Shown: one piece after another, positions 8,247 through 16,562 of the stretch
How the letters are laid out: each line of letters opens with the position of its first letter
Position numbering within the stretch: position 1 is the first letter of the stretch
Origin: CAZGTQ01 sp964528575
Lineage (GTDB): Bacteria > Planctomycetota > UBA1135 > GCA-002686595
Assembly (NCBI GenBank): GCA_964528575.1
Contig: CAZGTQ010000378.1
Location: 1-34,735 of the forward strand
Length of the DNA: 34,735 nt
Direction of reading: 5' to 3'
Notes under the pieces: generated by a model
The model's input: only the letters and a program-made list of their open reading frames with translations
What the model was told of the DNA's origin: nothing
The model's database searches: none
Position numbers and translations under genes: made by a program

Positions 8247-8774
8247 TCAGTCCTCGATCGCGGGCGGGGGCGTGTAGCCCTCGGGCAGGACCCGCACGGC
8301 GCCGGCCGAGAGGAACTCGGCGAGCTCGAGGGCCTCGGTGCGCGGGGATCCGCTCACGAGCTCGCGCGCGGTCTCGCCGCAGGTCCTGCCGGCGTTCTCT
8401 TCTCCGGCCATCGCGAGCTCGATGCAGCCGAGCGTGTTCAGCTCTCCGAACGGGCCGTCGCGCAGGGGGAGCTCGGTCTCGGGCACGGTCTCGAGCGCCT
8501 CGAGCAGACAGCGGGAGAGCGCCGCGCCGTCGCGGCTCTGGATCGTCTGGCCGCGCGGCAGGAAGTACGTCGCCGGCGCCCAGCGCATCTCGCGCGCTGC
8601 CGCCGTCTCGAGCGAGGTGTCGGGGTCCACGGTGCCCATCGGTCGCCAGCCGTGCTGCAGCGCGAGATCGAGTGCGCTGAGCCAGAGGTCGGTGTCGACC
8701 GCGAAAGTCGCGCCGTCGATGCGTCGGAGTAGGTGGTTGATGTCGTGCCCCCTAAAGTCGCGCGGGGACCGCAC
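8247..8774 (-). CDS. Small cytosolic protein of unknown function
   Basis: 175 residues from the GTG at 8774; family not recognised. Balanced composition and a plausible fold (IDGATFAVDTDLWLSALDLA, TYFLPRGQTIQSRDGAALSR, ELAEFLSAGAVRVLPEGYTP) support a real gene. No signal peptide or membrane segment is present. The start is doubtful: the GTG lies inside the hairpin (8762-8790) that follows the RRM gene, and no other ATG, GTG or TTG occurs in frame until Met46. The sequence AGGGGG, spaced six bases before an ATC codon (Ile12), raises the possibility of a non-canonical start, which is speculation. Confidence 0.65.
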   Translation of the reverse strand: MRSPRDFRGHDINHLLRRIDGATFAVDTDLWLSALDLALQHGWRPMGTVDPDTSLETAAAREMRWAPATYFLPRGQTIQSRDGAALSRCLLEALETVPETELPLRDGPFGELNTLGCIELAMAGEENAGRTCGETARELVSGSPRTEALELAEFLSAGAVRVLPEGYTPPPAIED

Positions 8775-8790
8775 CGAGCGCGGTCCCCGC
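8762..8790 (-). terminator. Terminator-like hairpin after the RRM gene
   Basis: The perfect 11-bp inverted repeat GCGGGGACCGC / GCGGTCCCCGC has a 7-base loop and lies 15 bp downstream of the RRM protein stop on the minus strand. It is followed on that strand by CGACTTTA. It overlaps the putative start of the next gene, so read-through or attenuation between the two is possible. Confidence 0.6.
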
Positions 8791-8804
8791 CGGTTCGGCG
8801 CGGT

Positions 8805-9146
8805 CTACCAGCGACCGCCGCCCCCGCCGCCTCCGCCACCGCGGCCGCCGCGGCCACCACCGCCGCCGCCACCGCCCCCGCCGCCACTGCGCGGCTGGCG
8901 CTCTTGCGCTTCGTTCACGCGGATCGCGCGGCCGTCGATCTCGGTGCCGTCGAGCGCCTCGATCGCGCTCTGGGCATCGCCGTCGCTCGCCATCTCCACG
9001 AAGGCGAAGCCGCGCGGGCGGCCGGTATCGCGGTCGGCGACCACGTGGACTTCGTTCACGCGCCGGCCGTCTTGCTCGAAAGCGAGTCGGAGCGTGTCCT
9101 CGGTGGTGTTCCAGGACAGGTTGCCGACGTACAGTCGTTTCGTCAT
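8805..9146 (-). CDS. RRM-type RNA-binding protein with glycine-rich tail
   Basis: 113 residues from the ATG at 9146. A single RNA-recognition motif fills residues 1-82: RNP2 is LYVGNL near the N-terminus and RNP1 is RGFAFVEM. The tail, from about residue 87, is nearly pure Gly with a few Arg and ends in RW. This matches the small Gly-rich RNA-binding proteins of bacteria, which bind single-stranded RNA and are often induced by cold; no cold-box was identified here. The 248-bp gap upstream (9147-9394) holds no gene and could form a long 5' leader. A terminator-like hairpin follows. Confidence 0.93.
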   Translation of the reverse strand: MTKRLYVGNLSWNTTEDTLRLAFEQDGRRVNEVHVVADRDTGRPRGFAFVEMASDGDAQSAIEALDGTEIDGRAIRVNEAQERQPRSGGGGGGGGGGGRGGRGGGGGGGGGRW

Positions 9147-9394
9147 CTTCGGTTCTCGGATCGGTCTCTTTTCGCGCGCGGCTGAACCGATCGGGTGTCG
9201 AAGCTGGACGTACGGCAATCGGGCGCAGACCGGCGATTGGAAAGCGCCCGCGCCGCGTGGATCGCTCGATCGACGCCCAGCGCGAGCCGCGCCACGGTAG
9301 CCCGCGCTGCGTCGGCGTGCGCCGAGATTCCCGCTTTCGTCCCGGTCCGGACCGGCCCTCCGGGGGGTCTCCTGGCCACCGTCGGAGCTGCCCG

Positions 9395-9874
9395 TCAGCG
9401 CCGCTCGAGCAGGCACGCGGCTTGCACCGCGATCCCCGCTCCGCCGGCCAGCGCGCCCAGGCCTTCGACGCTCTTGCCCTTGACGTTGACCGCGCCCGGA
9501 TCGATGCGCAGCAGTCGGGCGATGGACGCGCACATCGCGTCGCGCTGCGGCGCGATCCGCGGGCCCTCGGTCACGACGACGACGTCGACGTTCGCAACCT
9601 TCCAGCCGGCGTTGAGGACCGGCTCCAGAGCGAGCCGCAGGAGCTTCTTGCTGTCGGCCCCGCGCCAGCGCTCGTCGTCGTCGGGGAACAGCGTTCCGAT
9701 GTCGGGCATTCCGGCGGCGCCGAGCACGGCGTCGGTGATCGCGTGGAGCACCGCGTCGCCGTCGGAGTGCCCCTCGGGCCCCGCGGGATGGTCGAACGCG
9801 ACGCCGCCCAGGACGCACGGGCGCCCCGGCACGAGACGGTGGACGTCGAAGCCGGTCCCGACGCGGTAGCTCAT
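9395..9874 (-). CDS. ispF: 2-C-methyl-D-erythritol 2,4-cyclodiphosphate synthase
   Basis: 159 residues, the usual IspF length. IspF converts CDP-methylerythritol 2-phosphate to the cyclic diphosphate in the MEP route to isoprenoid precursors. Metal ligands are visible as D10-V-H12 (GTGFDVHRL), and GHSDGDAVLHAITDAVLGAA carries the third His and the substrate region. The C-terminal VNVKGKSVEGLGALAGGAGI is the conserved IspF end. Its ATG overlaps the TGA of ispD (ATGA), so the two are translationally coupled and were probably transcribed together. Confidence 0.97.
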   Translation of the reverse strand: MSYRVGTGFDVHRLVPGRPCVLGGVAFDHPAGPEGHSDGDAVLHAITDAVLGAAGMPDIGTLFPDDDERWRGADSKKLLRLALEPVLNAGWKVANVDVVVVTEGPRIAPQRDAMCASIARLLRIDPGAVNVKGKSVEGLGALAGGAGIAVQAACLLERR

Positions 9875-10593
9875 GCGCGCTGCTCCTGCCGCGCGCGCAG
9901 GATGGCGCGGGCGATGGTCAGGTCGTCGGGCGTGGTCACCTTGAGGTTGGTCGGGTCGCCGGGCTCGATCGCGACGGGTCCGACGTAGCGCTCCCACAGG
10001 GCGCTGTCGTCGGTGGGGCGGAAGCCTTCGTCGGCCGCGCGCCGCACGAGCTCGCGGAAGCGGCGCGCCTCGAACACCTGCGGCGTCTGGGCGTTCCACA
10101 GCACGCTGCGGTCGAGCGTGTCGTCGACGCGCTTGCCGTCGGACGACGTCTTGATCGTGTCCTGGACCGGGATGGCGACGAGGGCTGCGCCCTCGGCCGC
10201 GGCGCGCGCGGTCGCCCGATCGATGCACGCGGGGGCGACCAGCGGTCGCGCCGCGTCGTGGACCGCGATGACGTCCACGCCGAAGCTGCACCAGAACACC
10301 CCGGCTCGCACCGAGTCCACCCGCTCCGCGCCGCCCGCCACGACGACGCGCACCTTGCCGTAGACCGCGACGTCGGCGCACGCTCGCTCGTACGTCTCGA
10401 CGTCGTCGGGATGGACGACCAGCACGACCTCGACGACGCGCTCGCTCGCCTGGAACGAAGCGAGCGTGTGTTCGACGAGCGGCCGCCCGTCGAGATCGAG
10501 CGCCGGCTTGCGCGCGCCGCCCGCTCCGCGCATCCGCGACGAGTTGCCGGCGGCGACGACGACCGCGGCGGCGGTGGGAGAGGAGCGAGTCAT
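9871..10593 (-). CDS. ispD: 2-C-methyl-D-erythritol 4-phosphate cytidylyltransferase
   Basis: 240 residues from the ATG at 10593. IspD transfers CMP from CTP to methylerythritol phosphate, the step two before IspF in the MEP pathway. The N-terminal nucleotide-binding loop is AAGNSSRMRG followed by ARKPALDLDG; conserved later motifs are VHDAARPLV, QDTIKTS, NAQTPQVF and DDSALWE. The loop after RM is GAGGARKP, where many relatives have a shorter stretch before the conserved Lys. It is coupled to ispF by a 4-bp overlap. The divergent ruvC starts 68 bp away, so this short gap must hold both promoters. Confidence 0.96.
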   Translation of the reverse strand: MTRSSPTAAAVVVAAGNSSRMRGAGGARKPALDLDGRPLVEHTLASFQASERVVEVVLVVHPDDVETYERACADVAVYGKVRVVVAGGAERVDSVRAGVFWCSFGVDVIAVHDAARPLVAPACIDRATARAAAEGAALVAIPVQDTIKTSSDGKRVDDTLDRSVLWNAQTPQVFEARRFRELVRRAADEGFRPTDDSALWERYVGPVAIEPGDPTNLKVTTPDDLTIARAILRARQEQRA

Positions 10594-10661
10594 GGCTTCA
10601 ACCGAGCGCCGGCAGAGCGTAGGGTGCGCGCTCGGTCGGGAGAAACCCCTTCCGAGCGGAG

Positions 10662-11273
10662 ATGCTCGAGGCCGAACCCAACGACGACGCGCCCCCCGAG
10701 TGCATCGTCCCCGTCGGCTGCGTCTGGCCCATCGTCCTCGGCGTCGATCCCGGCACGCACGCCTGCGGACTCGGCGTCGTCGTCGCCGCGCCCGACCGTC
10801 CGCGCCTGCTCGCCTGCACGGTCGTCCGCCCCGGCCGCCGCCTGCCGATCGCGCAGCGCCTCGAGCGCGTCCGCGCCGGCGTCGAGGCGATGATCCGCCG
10901 CTGCCGGCCGACCGCCGTCGCGATCGAGCGCGCCTTCACCGCGCGCAACGTCCAATCGGCCCTGCGGATCGGCGAGGGCCGCGGCGTCGTCCTCGCGTGC
11001 GCCGCCCGCTTCGGCGTCGACGTCGTCGAGTACGCACCCGCCGCCGCCAAGAAGTCGATCGCCGGCAACGGCAACGCGAGCAAGGAGCAGGTCGCGCGCA
11101 TGGTCGCCGTCCTCCTCGACCGCGACGACCTCGTGCTCGCCCACGACGCGACCGACGCCCTCGCCCTCGCCCTCGCCCACGTCCAACGGCTGCGCGACCC
11201 CACTCGCGCCGCCTCGCCTGCGACACCGTCCGCCGGCGCCCGCCGCCCGCGCTCCGCGCGCGGCCCGCGCTGA
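10662..11273 (+). CDS. ruvC: Holliday junction resolvase RuvC
   Basis: 203 residues from the ATG at 10662. RuvC cuts Holliday junctions during recombinational repair, together with RuvAB. The RNase H-like fold and all four acidic residues are visible: D29 in GVDPGTHACG, E89 in AIERAF, and D162 and D165 in HDATDAL. There is an N-terminal extension of about 20 residues before the first strand and a disordered Ala/Arg/Pro tail after residue 180. ruvA and ruvB are not in this window. An unrecognised gene follows 62 bp downstream. Confidence 0.96.
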   Translation: MLEAEPNDDAPPECIVPVGCVWPIVLGVDPGTHACGLGVVVAAPDRPRLLACTVVRPGRRLPIAQRLERVRAGVEAMIRRCRPTAVAIERAFTARNVQSALRIGEGRGVVLACAARFGVDVVEYAPAAAKKSIAGNGNASKEQVARMVAVLLDRDDLVLAHDATDALALALAHVQRLRDPTRAASPATPSAGARRPRSARGPR

Positions 11274-11335
11274 CGGCTCCGAACTGCCACGACCTCGCGT
11301 CCGCGCACTTGCGACCTCCTAGCGCGCGAGCTGGA

Positions 11336-12196
11336 ATGACCGCCATGGACCCCGAGCGCCTGCACGACCCCGACCGTTTCGAACGCCTCCAGCGCGAGCT
11401 CGACCGCATCGTCGGCGGGCTCGAGGTCCTCGACCGCTCTCTCGAGCTCGACGACGGCCAGAAGGCCGAGCTCGTCGCGACCGACGCCGAGGGCCGCCTC
11501 GTCCTAGTGCTGGGCTCGACCGGCGAGGGCTCCGAGCCGGTCCTCGCCTGCCTCGACGCCCTCGCCTTCGCGCGCGCCAACGGTGCCCTGCTCGCCCGCC
11601 ACGTCCGCGCGGACGGCGTGCGGGCGGGGGCCGACGCGCGCGTCTTCCTCGTCGCCGAGAAGCTCGAGCGGCGCGTCGTCGACCGCCTCGCGCCCCTCCT
11701 CGGCGGCCCGGTCGAGCTGTTCGAGCTGCGCACCCTGCGCAGCGCCGGCGGCGCCCGCACGTACCTCGCCCGCGTGCAGGCTCCCGCGACGGAGAGCTCC
11801 GCCGCGGTAGGCGCCGCCGCCTTCCTCGATTCGGTGCCCGAGGCTGCCCGGGCGCTCGCGCGCGTTTGCCTCGAACGCATGCGCCGCGTCGATCCCGCGC
11901 TCGTCGAGATGGCCGATGCGCGCCGCGTCCTGTGGTCGGCCGATGGTCGCGAGCTGGCCCGGCTCGAGCTCGAGGGCATGCTCCTCGTGGGGGCCTCTCC
12001 GGCGGGGCTGCGGGTGGAGCTGACGGATGCGTTGGGCGTCGACGTGCTCGTCGAGGAAGCGCTCGCGGGCTTCGCGGAGCTGCTGCGCGGCTCGGTGGAC
12101 GACGGCCGTGATTCGCGGAGCGAGGACGAGGACGCGTCGCTCGATCCGGGCGCTCCGCTGCTCACGCCCGAGGAGATGGAGGCCTTCCGCACGTGA
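11336..12196 (+). CDS. Unknown protein with possible inactive nuclease-like fold
   Basis: 286 residues from the ATG at 11336; an ATG at 11345 is also possible. The family is not recognised with certainty. Residues about 25-110 (LDRSLELDDGQKAELVATDA, GRLVLVLG, then a helix and ARVFLVAEKLE) read like the core of the DUF91/NucS type PD-(D/E)XK fold, in which an acidic residue and ExK are catalytic. Here the ExK strand is LVLG, so activity looks lost. The C-terminus is acidic (SRSEDEDASLDPGAPLLTPE). Its place after ruvC is compatible with a DNA-repair role, but that is inference. Confidence 0.8.
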   Translation: MTAMDPERLHDPDRFERLQRELDRIVGGLEVLDRSLELDDGQKAELVATDAEGRLVLVLGSTGEGSEPVLACLDALAFARANGALLARHVRADGVRAGADARVFLVAEKLERRVVDRLAPLLGGPVELFELRTLRSAGGARTYLARVQAPATESSAAVGAAAFLDSVPEAARALARVCLERMRRVDPALVEMADARRVLWSADGRELARLELEGMLLVGASPAGLRVELTDALGVDVLVEEALAGFAELLRGSVDDGRDSRSEDEDASLDPGAPLLTPEEMEAFRT

Positions 12197-12209
12197 AACG
12201 CGCGAGCGC

Positions 12210-12318
12210 GTAGGTCGACCGGCCGCAGTAGGTCGGCCGCAGTCGATCCGGCCGCAGTCGGACCGGCCGCCCGCCAGTCGGACCGGCCGCAGTCGGACCG
12301 GCCGCAAGGCGACCGGCC
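12210..12318. repeat. Tandem repeat, 15-bp unit GCAGTCGGACCGGCC
   Basis: Seven consecutive units ending GACCGGCC or close variants begin at 12210, 12225, 12239, 12254, 12269, 12289 and 12304. Most are 14-15 bp; one is 20 bp because of an inserted GCCCG. The array begins 13 bp after the stop of the preceding gene. GGACCGGCC-like words recur at about 12450-12470 (GGCGGACCGGCCGGG). Confidence 0.85.
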
Positions 12319-12758
12319 GCCCGGCGGCGCGTGCGCGCGCGTCGCCACTCCAGCCGCGGGCTTCGTCGAGGCGAGCCGTGGCGCGAGTCGGGCTCCCGAG
12401 CCCGCGTCCCGAAGGAGCCGACGCCCTCGCCGCCCCCTCCTCGCTCCACCGGGCGGACCGGCCGGGATCGCGTTCGGTTGCGGTCGGTGGGGGAGAAATC
12501 GTGGTGCCGTGGGAAAGAGCGGGTGGTCGCGCGGTGGACCGATGCTCGCGCGTGCCGGTTGCGCTTCGGCAGCGCGGATCGGGGCAGCGCGTCCCGAGCG
12601 CGGGACGGAGCGGGACGATGGGCGCGGCTTTTCCGCGATTCGGGAGCGGACGGGGCGCGAAGACGCCGACGCGATCAACAGGGCTCCCTTTTCCGGGCCT
12701 CCGGCGCGTGGCGGCAGAACCGGCCGTGGCCGAGCCGCCGCGCTATTCGCGTGTCGTC
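12319..12758. other. Gene-free stretch upstream of the FlhG-like gene (440 bp)
   Basis: No convincing coding sequence, RNA gene or strong promoter is seen. Base composition is GC-rich throughout, with one relatively AT-containing part (about 12490-12530, GGGGGAGAAATCGTGG). The frame of the downstream ATPase stays open through it, but the encoded residues are Arg/Pro/Ser-rich and look non-coding. In-frame GTG codons near 12708 and at 12726 could extend the ATPase slightly. Confidence 0.5.
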
Positions 12759-13742
12759 ATGAACTGGCTCCAGGCCCGGCGCCTCCTGCGCAGGGCCGGC
12801 GGCCACAGCGCCGCCGAAAGTGGCTCGCTCGAGACCGCGGCCGTCCGTCCGGCGACGGAGGATGGCGACGGAGGGGAGCGCGTCGCCCCTGCGGCCGAGC
12901 GTTCGAGCAGCGCGGCCGCGGGCGTCGGAGCCGTGCGCGCGGCCTCGCTCTGCATCGCCAGCGGCAAGGGCGGCACCGGCAAGTCCGTCGTGACCGCGTC
13001 GCTCGCGCAACGCTTCGCCGTGCGCGGGCGCACGCTCGTGCTCGACGCGGACCTCGGCGTCGGCAACGCGCACATTCTCCAGGACCTCTCGCCCGACACG
13101 AGCCTCGTCGACGTCGTCGAAGGGCGCCGGACCGTGCGCTCGGTCGTGCAGGCGTGCGGCGAACGGCTCGACCTGATCGCCGGCGGCTGCGGCGTGTCGC
13201 GCATGGCCGGGCTCAGCGCGTACGAGCTCCACGTGGTCGCCGCCGGCCTCGAAGAGCTCGAGCGCGAGTACGCCTACCTGCTCGTGGACTCCGCCGCGGG
13301 CATCTCGGTGCAGACGATGTCCTTCGCCGTCCCCGCGGACATCGTCCTGATCGTCACGACGCCCGACCTCACCGCGATGACCGACGCGTACGCCTTCCTC
13401 AAGGTGCTCACGCGCCGCAGGCCCGAGTACAGCCCGCTGCTCGTCGTCAACCGCGCCGAGGACGAGCCGAGTGCCCGGCGCGTCGCCGAGCGTATCGGGA
13501 ACGTCGCGACTCGCTTCCTCGGAACGGCGCCGCGCTACGTCGGTTGGCTCCCGGACGATCCCGCGGTGACGCGCAGCGTCAATCGCCGAGCACCGGTCGT
13601 CGACGCCGAGCCGAACGCGCCGTGGTCGCTCGCGCTCGACGAGCTCGCGGTGCGCCTGCTCGAACAATCGTCGAGCGTGCATCCGCGCGGCCTCGGCGCC
13701 GGCCTGCTGCGCCGCGTCGGCTATGGAGGGCGCGCGCGCTGA
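12759..13742 (+). CDS. FlhG/MinD-family ParA-type ATPase
   Basis: 327 residues from the ATG at 12759. An N-terminal basic amphipathic helix (MNWLQARRLLRRAGG) is followed by an Ala/Ser-rich linker to about residue 60, then the ATPase. The deviant Walker A is S68-GKGGTGK-S76. DADLGVGNAHILQDLSPDTS, IAGGCGVSRMAGLS, DSAAGIS, and VTTPDLTAMTDAYAFLKVLT all match the FlhG/FleN/YlxH branch. Family members regulate flagellar number and placement with the GTPase FlhF, or act in other polar positioning. No flhF or flagellar genes are in this window. The N-terminal QARRL resembles the QAxxL part of the FlhG activator motif DQAxxLR. It converges on topA, with 4 bp between the stops. Confidence 0.9.
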   Translation: MNWLQARRLLRRAGGHSAAESGSLETAAVRPATEDGDGGERVAPAAERSSSAAAGVGAVRAASLCIASGKGGTGKSVVTASLAQRFAVRGRTLVLDADLGVGNAHILQDLSPDTSLVDVVEGRRTVRSVVQACGERLDLIAGGCGVSRMAGLSAYELHVVAAGLEELEREYAYLLVDSAAGISVQTMSFAVPADIVLIVTTPDLTAMTDAYAFLKVLTRRRPEYSPLLVVNRAEDEPSARRVAERIGNVATRFLGTAPRYVGWLPDDPAVTRSVNRRAPVVDAEPNAPWSLALDELAVRLLEQSSSVHPRGLGAGLLRRVGYGGRAR

Positions 13743-13746
13743 CGAG

Positions 13747-16446
13747 TCAGCCCTTCTTCTTCGACGTCTTCTTCGCAGACTTGCGCCCGGCCGTCGCTTG
13801 CGCCGCCTTGCTCCCCGACGCGCTCGCCTTCTTCTTCGACGTCTTCTTGGCCTTCTTCGTCGTCTTCTTCTTCGACGCCTTGCCCTTGGCCTTCTTGCCG
13901 CCGCCGCTCGCTGCCGTGGCCTCGCGCCGGATCGCGAGCAGCTCCCACGCGCGCTCCTTCGTCATCTCCTCGATGCGATCGCCGCGCCCGAGCGATGCGT
14001 TCGTCTCCCCGTCGGTGACGTAGATGCCGAAGCGTCCCTCCTTCGCGACGACCGGCCGCCCGCTGATCGGGTCCTCGCCGAGCTCGCGCAGCGGCGGCTT
14101 CGCGGTCCCGTGCCCGCCGCGCCGGTACACCTTCGGCTGCGCGAGGAGCGCGAGCGCTTCCTCGAGCGTGATCGTGAGCAGCTTCGCCTCGCTGTCGATC
14201 GAGCGGAAGTCGCGCCCCTTCTGCACGTAGGGCCCGTAGCGACCGTTGTTCGCGAGGATCGGCTCCCCGTCCGCCGGATCCTTGCCGAGCGGGCGCGGCA
14301 GGCTGAGCAGCGCCTTCGCGTCGTCGAGCGTGATGCTCTCGAGCGACATCGTCGCGAACAGGCTCGACATCTTCGGCTTCTCGTGCCCCGGCGGCGGCTC
14401 GTCGGCCGTGCCGAGCTGCACGTAGGGTCCGTAGCGGCCGTTCTTGGCGAACACAGGATGGCCGTCGATCTCGCCGATCGGCTCGTCCGCCTTCGGCGCC
14501 GCGAGCAGGCCGAGCGCGACCTCGAGCGTCAGCTCGTCGGGCGGCAGCTCCTCCGGCACGCTCGCCGTGCTCTCGCCGCGCTTGACGTACGGGCCGTAGC
14601 GCCCCGGCTTGACGACGATCATCTGGCCGCTCTCGGGATCGGGGCCGAGCTCGAACGTGTTGATCTCCGCCGCGTCGATCTCGTCGAGATTCTGCTCGAC
14701 GAGCTTCTTCAGGCCGAGCAAGTGCTGGTCGCCCAGGTAGAACTGGCGCAGCCAACCCTCCTTGTCCATCTCGCGGCGCGCGATCGCGTCGAGGTCCGCC
14801 TCGACCCGCGCGGTGAACGCGTAGTCGACGAGCTCGTCGAAGTGCCGCTCCATCAGCCCGACGACAGCGAACGCCGTCCACGTCGGAACGAGCGCCTGGC
14901 CTTTCTTCCACACGTATCCGCGGTCCTGCACCGTCTGGATGATCGACGCCCACGTCGACGGCCGGCCGATGCCGAGCTCATCGAGCCGCTTGACGATCGA
15001 TGCCTCCGTGTAGCGCGCGGGCGGCGTCGTCTCGTGGCCGTTCGCGGTCACCGATTCGACCGGCAGCCGGTCGCCCTGCGCGAGGGGCGGGAGCAGCGCC
15101 TCGCGCTCCGGCTCGCGCTCCGCCTCGGCGCCGTCCTCGCGCGCCTCGACGTACACGCGCCGGTAGCCCTGGAACGTGATCGTTGTCCCGCTCGCGGCGA
15201 ACTCGCAGTCGACCGGGCCGCTCGGCTCCGCCGCGACGGCGCCGATCCGCACGCTGACGGTCGTGCCCTTCGCGTCGGCCATCTGCGACGCGAGCGAGCG
15301 CTGCCAGACCAGTCGATAGAGCGCGAGCTCCTGGCGATTCAGCTCCGAGGCGATCTCCTCGGGGAGACGCAGCGGCACCGTCGGGCGGATCGCCTCGTGC
15401 GCCTCCTGCGCGTTCTTGACCTTGCTGCGGTAGGCGCGCGGCGACGGCGGCAGGTACTCGGGGCCGTACTTCGACTTGACCCAGCCGCGCAGCGCGTCGC
15501 GCGCCTCGCGCGACAGCTCGACCGAGTCGGTGCGCATGTACGTGATGTAGCCGCGCTCGTACAGGCCCTGGGCGACGCGCATCACTTGTGCGGCGGACAG
15601 GCGCAGCTTGCGGCTGCCCTCCTGCTGCAGCGTGCTCGTCATGAACGGAGCGCGCGGCGAGGACGTGTACGGCTTGTCCTCGACCGAGCGCACCTGGAAG
15701 TCCGCGCCCCCGAGCCGCTGCGCCAGCACCTCGGCCCGCGCCCCGTCGACGACGACGACCCCGGCGCGCAATCCGCCCGTGTTGTCGAAGTCCTTGCCCG
15801 TGGCGACCTTGGAACCGTCCAGCGCGACGAGGGTCGCCGTGAACGCCGGCTCGGTCGCCGTCGCGAGCTCGAGGCTCCAGTACGCCGCCTTGACGAACGC
15901 CCGGCGTTCCCGCTCCCGCTCGACGATCAGGCGCACCGTCGGGCTCTGGACGCGCCCGGCGGAGAGCCCGCGGTTGACCCGGCGCCACAGGACCGGCGAG
16001 ACCTCGTAGCCGTAGAGCCGGTCGAGGATGCGGCGCGTCTCGGCGGCGTCCACGAGCCCCTGGTCGACGTCCCGCGGGTTCGCGAGCGCGGCGTCGATCG
16101 CGGCTTGGGTGATCTCGTGGAACACCATCCGCTTGACCGGGACGCGGGGCTCGAGGGCCCGGAGCAGGTGCCAACTGATCGCCTCGCCCTCGCGATCCTC
16201 GTCGGTCGCGAGGTAGAGCTCGTCCGCCTCCTTCAGGCGCAGCTTGAGCTCCCGGACGACCTGCTTGCCGCGCTCGGTGAGCTCGTACGTCGGCTCGAAG
16301 TGGTTGTCCACGTCGACGGCGAGGCCCTTGGACGGCAGGTCGGCGACGTGGCCCACCGACGCGTGCACGTCGAAGTCGGCTCCGAGGAATCGCTTGATGG
16401 TCTTCGCCTTCGCCGGCGATTCCACGATGACGAGCTTCTTGGCCAT
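13747..16446 (-). CDS. topA: DNA topoisomerase I
   Basis: 899 residues from the ATG at 16446, with GGGAG shortly upstream. It relaxes negative supercoils by cutting one strand through a tyrosyl link. The Toprim domain has E9 (VESPAKA) and D82-E-D84-R-E86; the active-site Tyr is Y303 in GYITYMRTDS. Residues beyond about 590 contain four GRYGPYV-type C-terminal repeats (GRYGPYVKRG, GRYGPYVQLG, GRYGPYVQKG, GRFGIYVTDG) instead of the Cys4 zinc ribbons of the E. coli enzyme. The last about 50 residues are a Lys/Ala/Ser/Thr tail (KKAKGKASKKKTTKKAKKTS), presumably for DNA contact. A perfect -35 box lies just upstream. Confidence 0.98.
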   Translation of the reverse strand: MAKKLVIVESPAKAKTIKRFLGADFDVHASVGHVADLPSKGLAVDVDNHFEPTYELTERGKQVVRELKLRLKEADELYLATDEDREGEAISWHLLRALEPRVPVKRMVFHEITQAAIDAALANPRDVDQGLVDAAETRRILDRLYGYEVSPVLWRRVNRGLSAGRVQSPTVRLIVERERERRAFVKAAYWSLELATATEPAFTATLVALDGSKVATGKDFDNTGGLRAGVVVVDGARAEVLAQRLGGADFQVRSVEDKPYTSSPRAPFMTSTLQQEGSRKLRLSAAQVMRVAQGLYERGYITYMRTDSVELSREARDALRGWVKSKYGPEYLPPSPRAYRSKVKNAQEAHEAIRPTVPLRLPEEIASELNRQELALYRLVWQRSLASQMADAKGTTVSVRIGAVAAEPSGPVDCEFAASGTTITFQGYRRVYVEAREDGAEAEREPEREALLPPLAQGDRLPVESVTANGHETTPPARYTEASIVKRLDELGIGRPSTWASIIQTVQDRGYVWKKGQALVPTWTAFAVVGLMERHFDELVDYAFTARVEADLDAIARREMDKEGWLRQFYLGDQHLLGLKKLVEQNLDEIDAAEINTFELGPDPESGQMIVVKPGRYGPYVKRGESTASVPEELPPDELTLEVALGLLAAPKADEPIGEIDGHPVFAKNGRYGPYVQLGTADEPPPGHEKPKMSSLFATMSLESITLDDAKALLSLPRPLGKDPADGEPILANNGRYGPYVQKGRDFRSIDSEAKLLTITLEEALALLAQPKVYRRGGHGTAKPPLRELGEDPISGRPVVAKEGRFGIYVTDGETNASLGRGDRIEEMTKERAWELLAIRREATAASGGGKKAKGKASKKKTTKKAKKTSKKKASASGSKAAQATAGRKSAKKTSKKKG

Positions 16447-16456
16447 ATTGCTCCCC

Positions 16457-16486
16457 CCCGTACGGCACGTCCGGCCCGGTTGTCAA
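16457..16486 (-). promoter_or_regulatory. Probable topA promoter
   Basis: On the minus strand a perfect -35 TTGACA (16486-16481) is followed after 18 bp by TACGGG (16462-16457), a weak -10. The expected start site lies almost at the topA ATG (16446), so the leader would be very short. The weak -10 keeps confidence moderate; supercoiling-sensitive control would be normal for topA but is not shown. Confidence 0.45.
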
Positions 16487-16562
16487 GGGCGATCGGAGCC
16501 CGACCCGCGCGCGGCGGCTACGCCGCCGGAGGCCGCGGACAATCTCGCGAGGAATCTCCAGC

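Noticed and set aside
9147..9394. Additional gene between the RRM gene and ispF
   Set aside because: The open frames here are short, Arg-rich and continue from shadow frames; no start with a sensible product was found. It may be a leader region.
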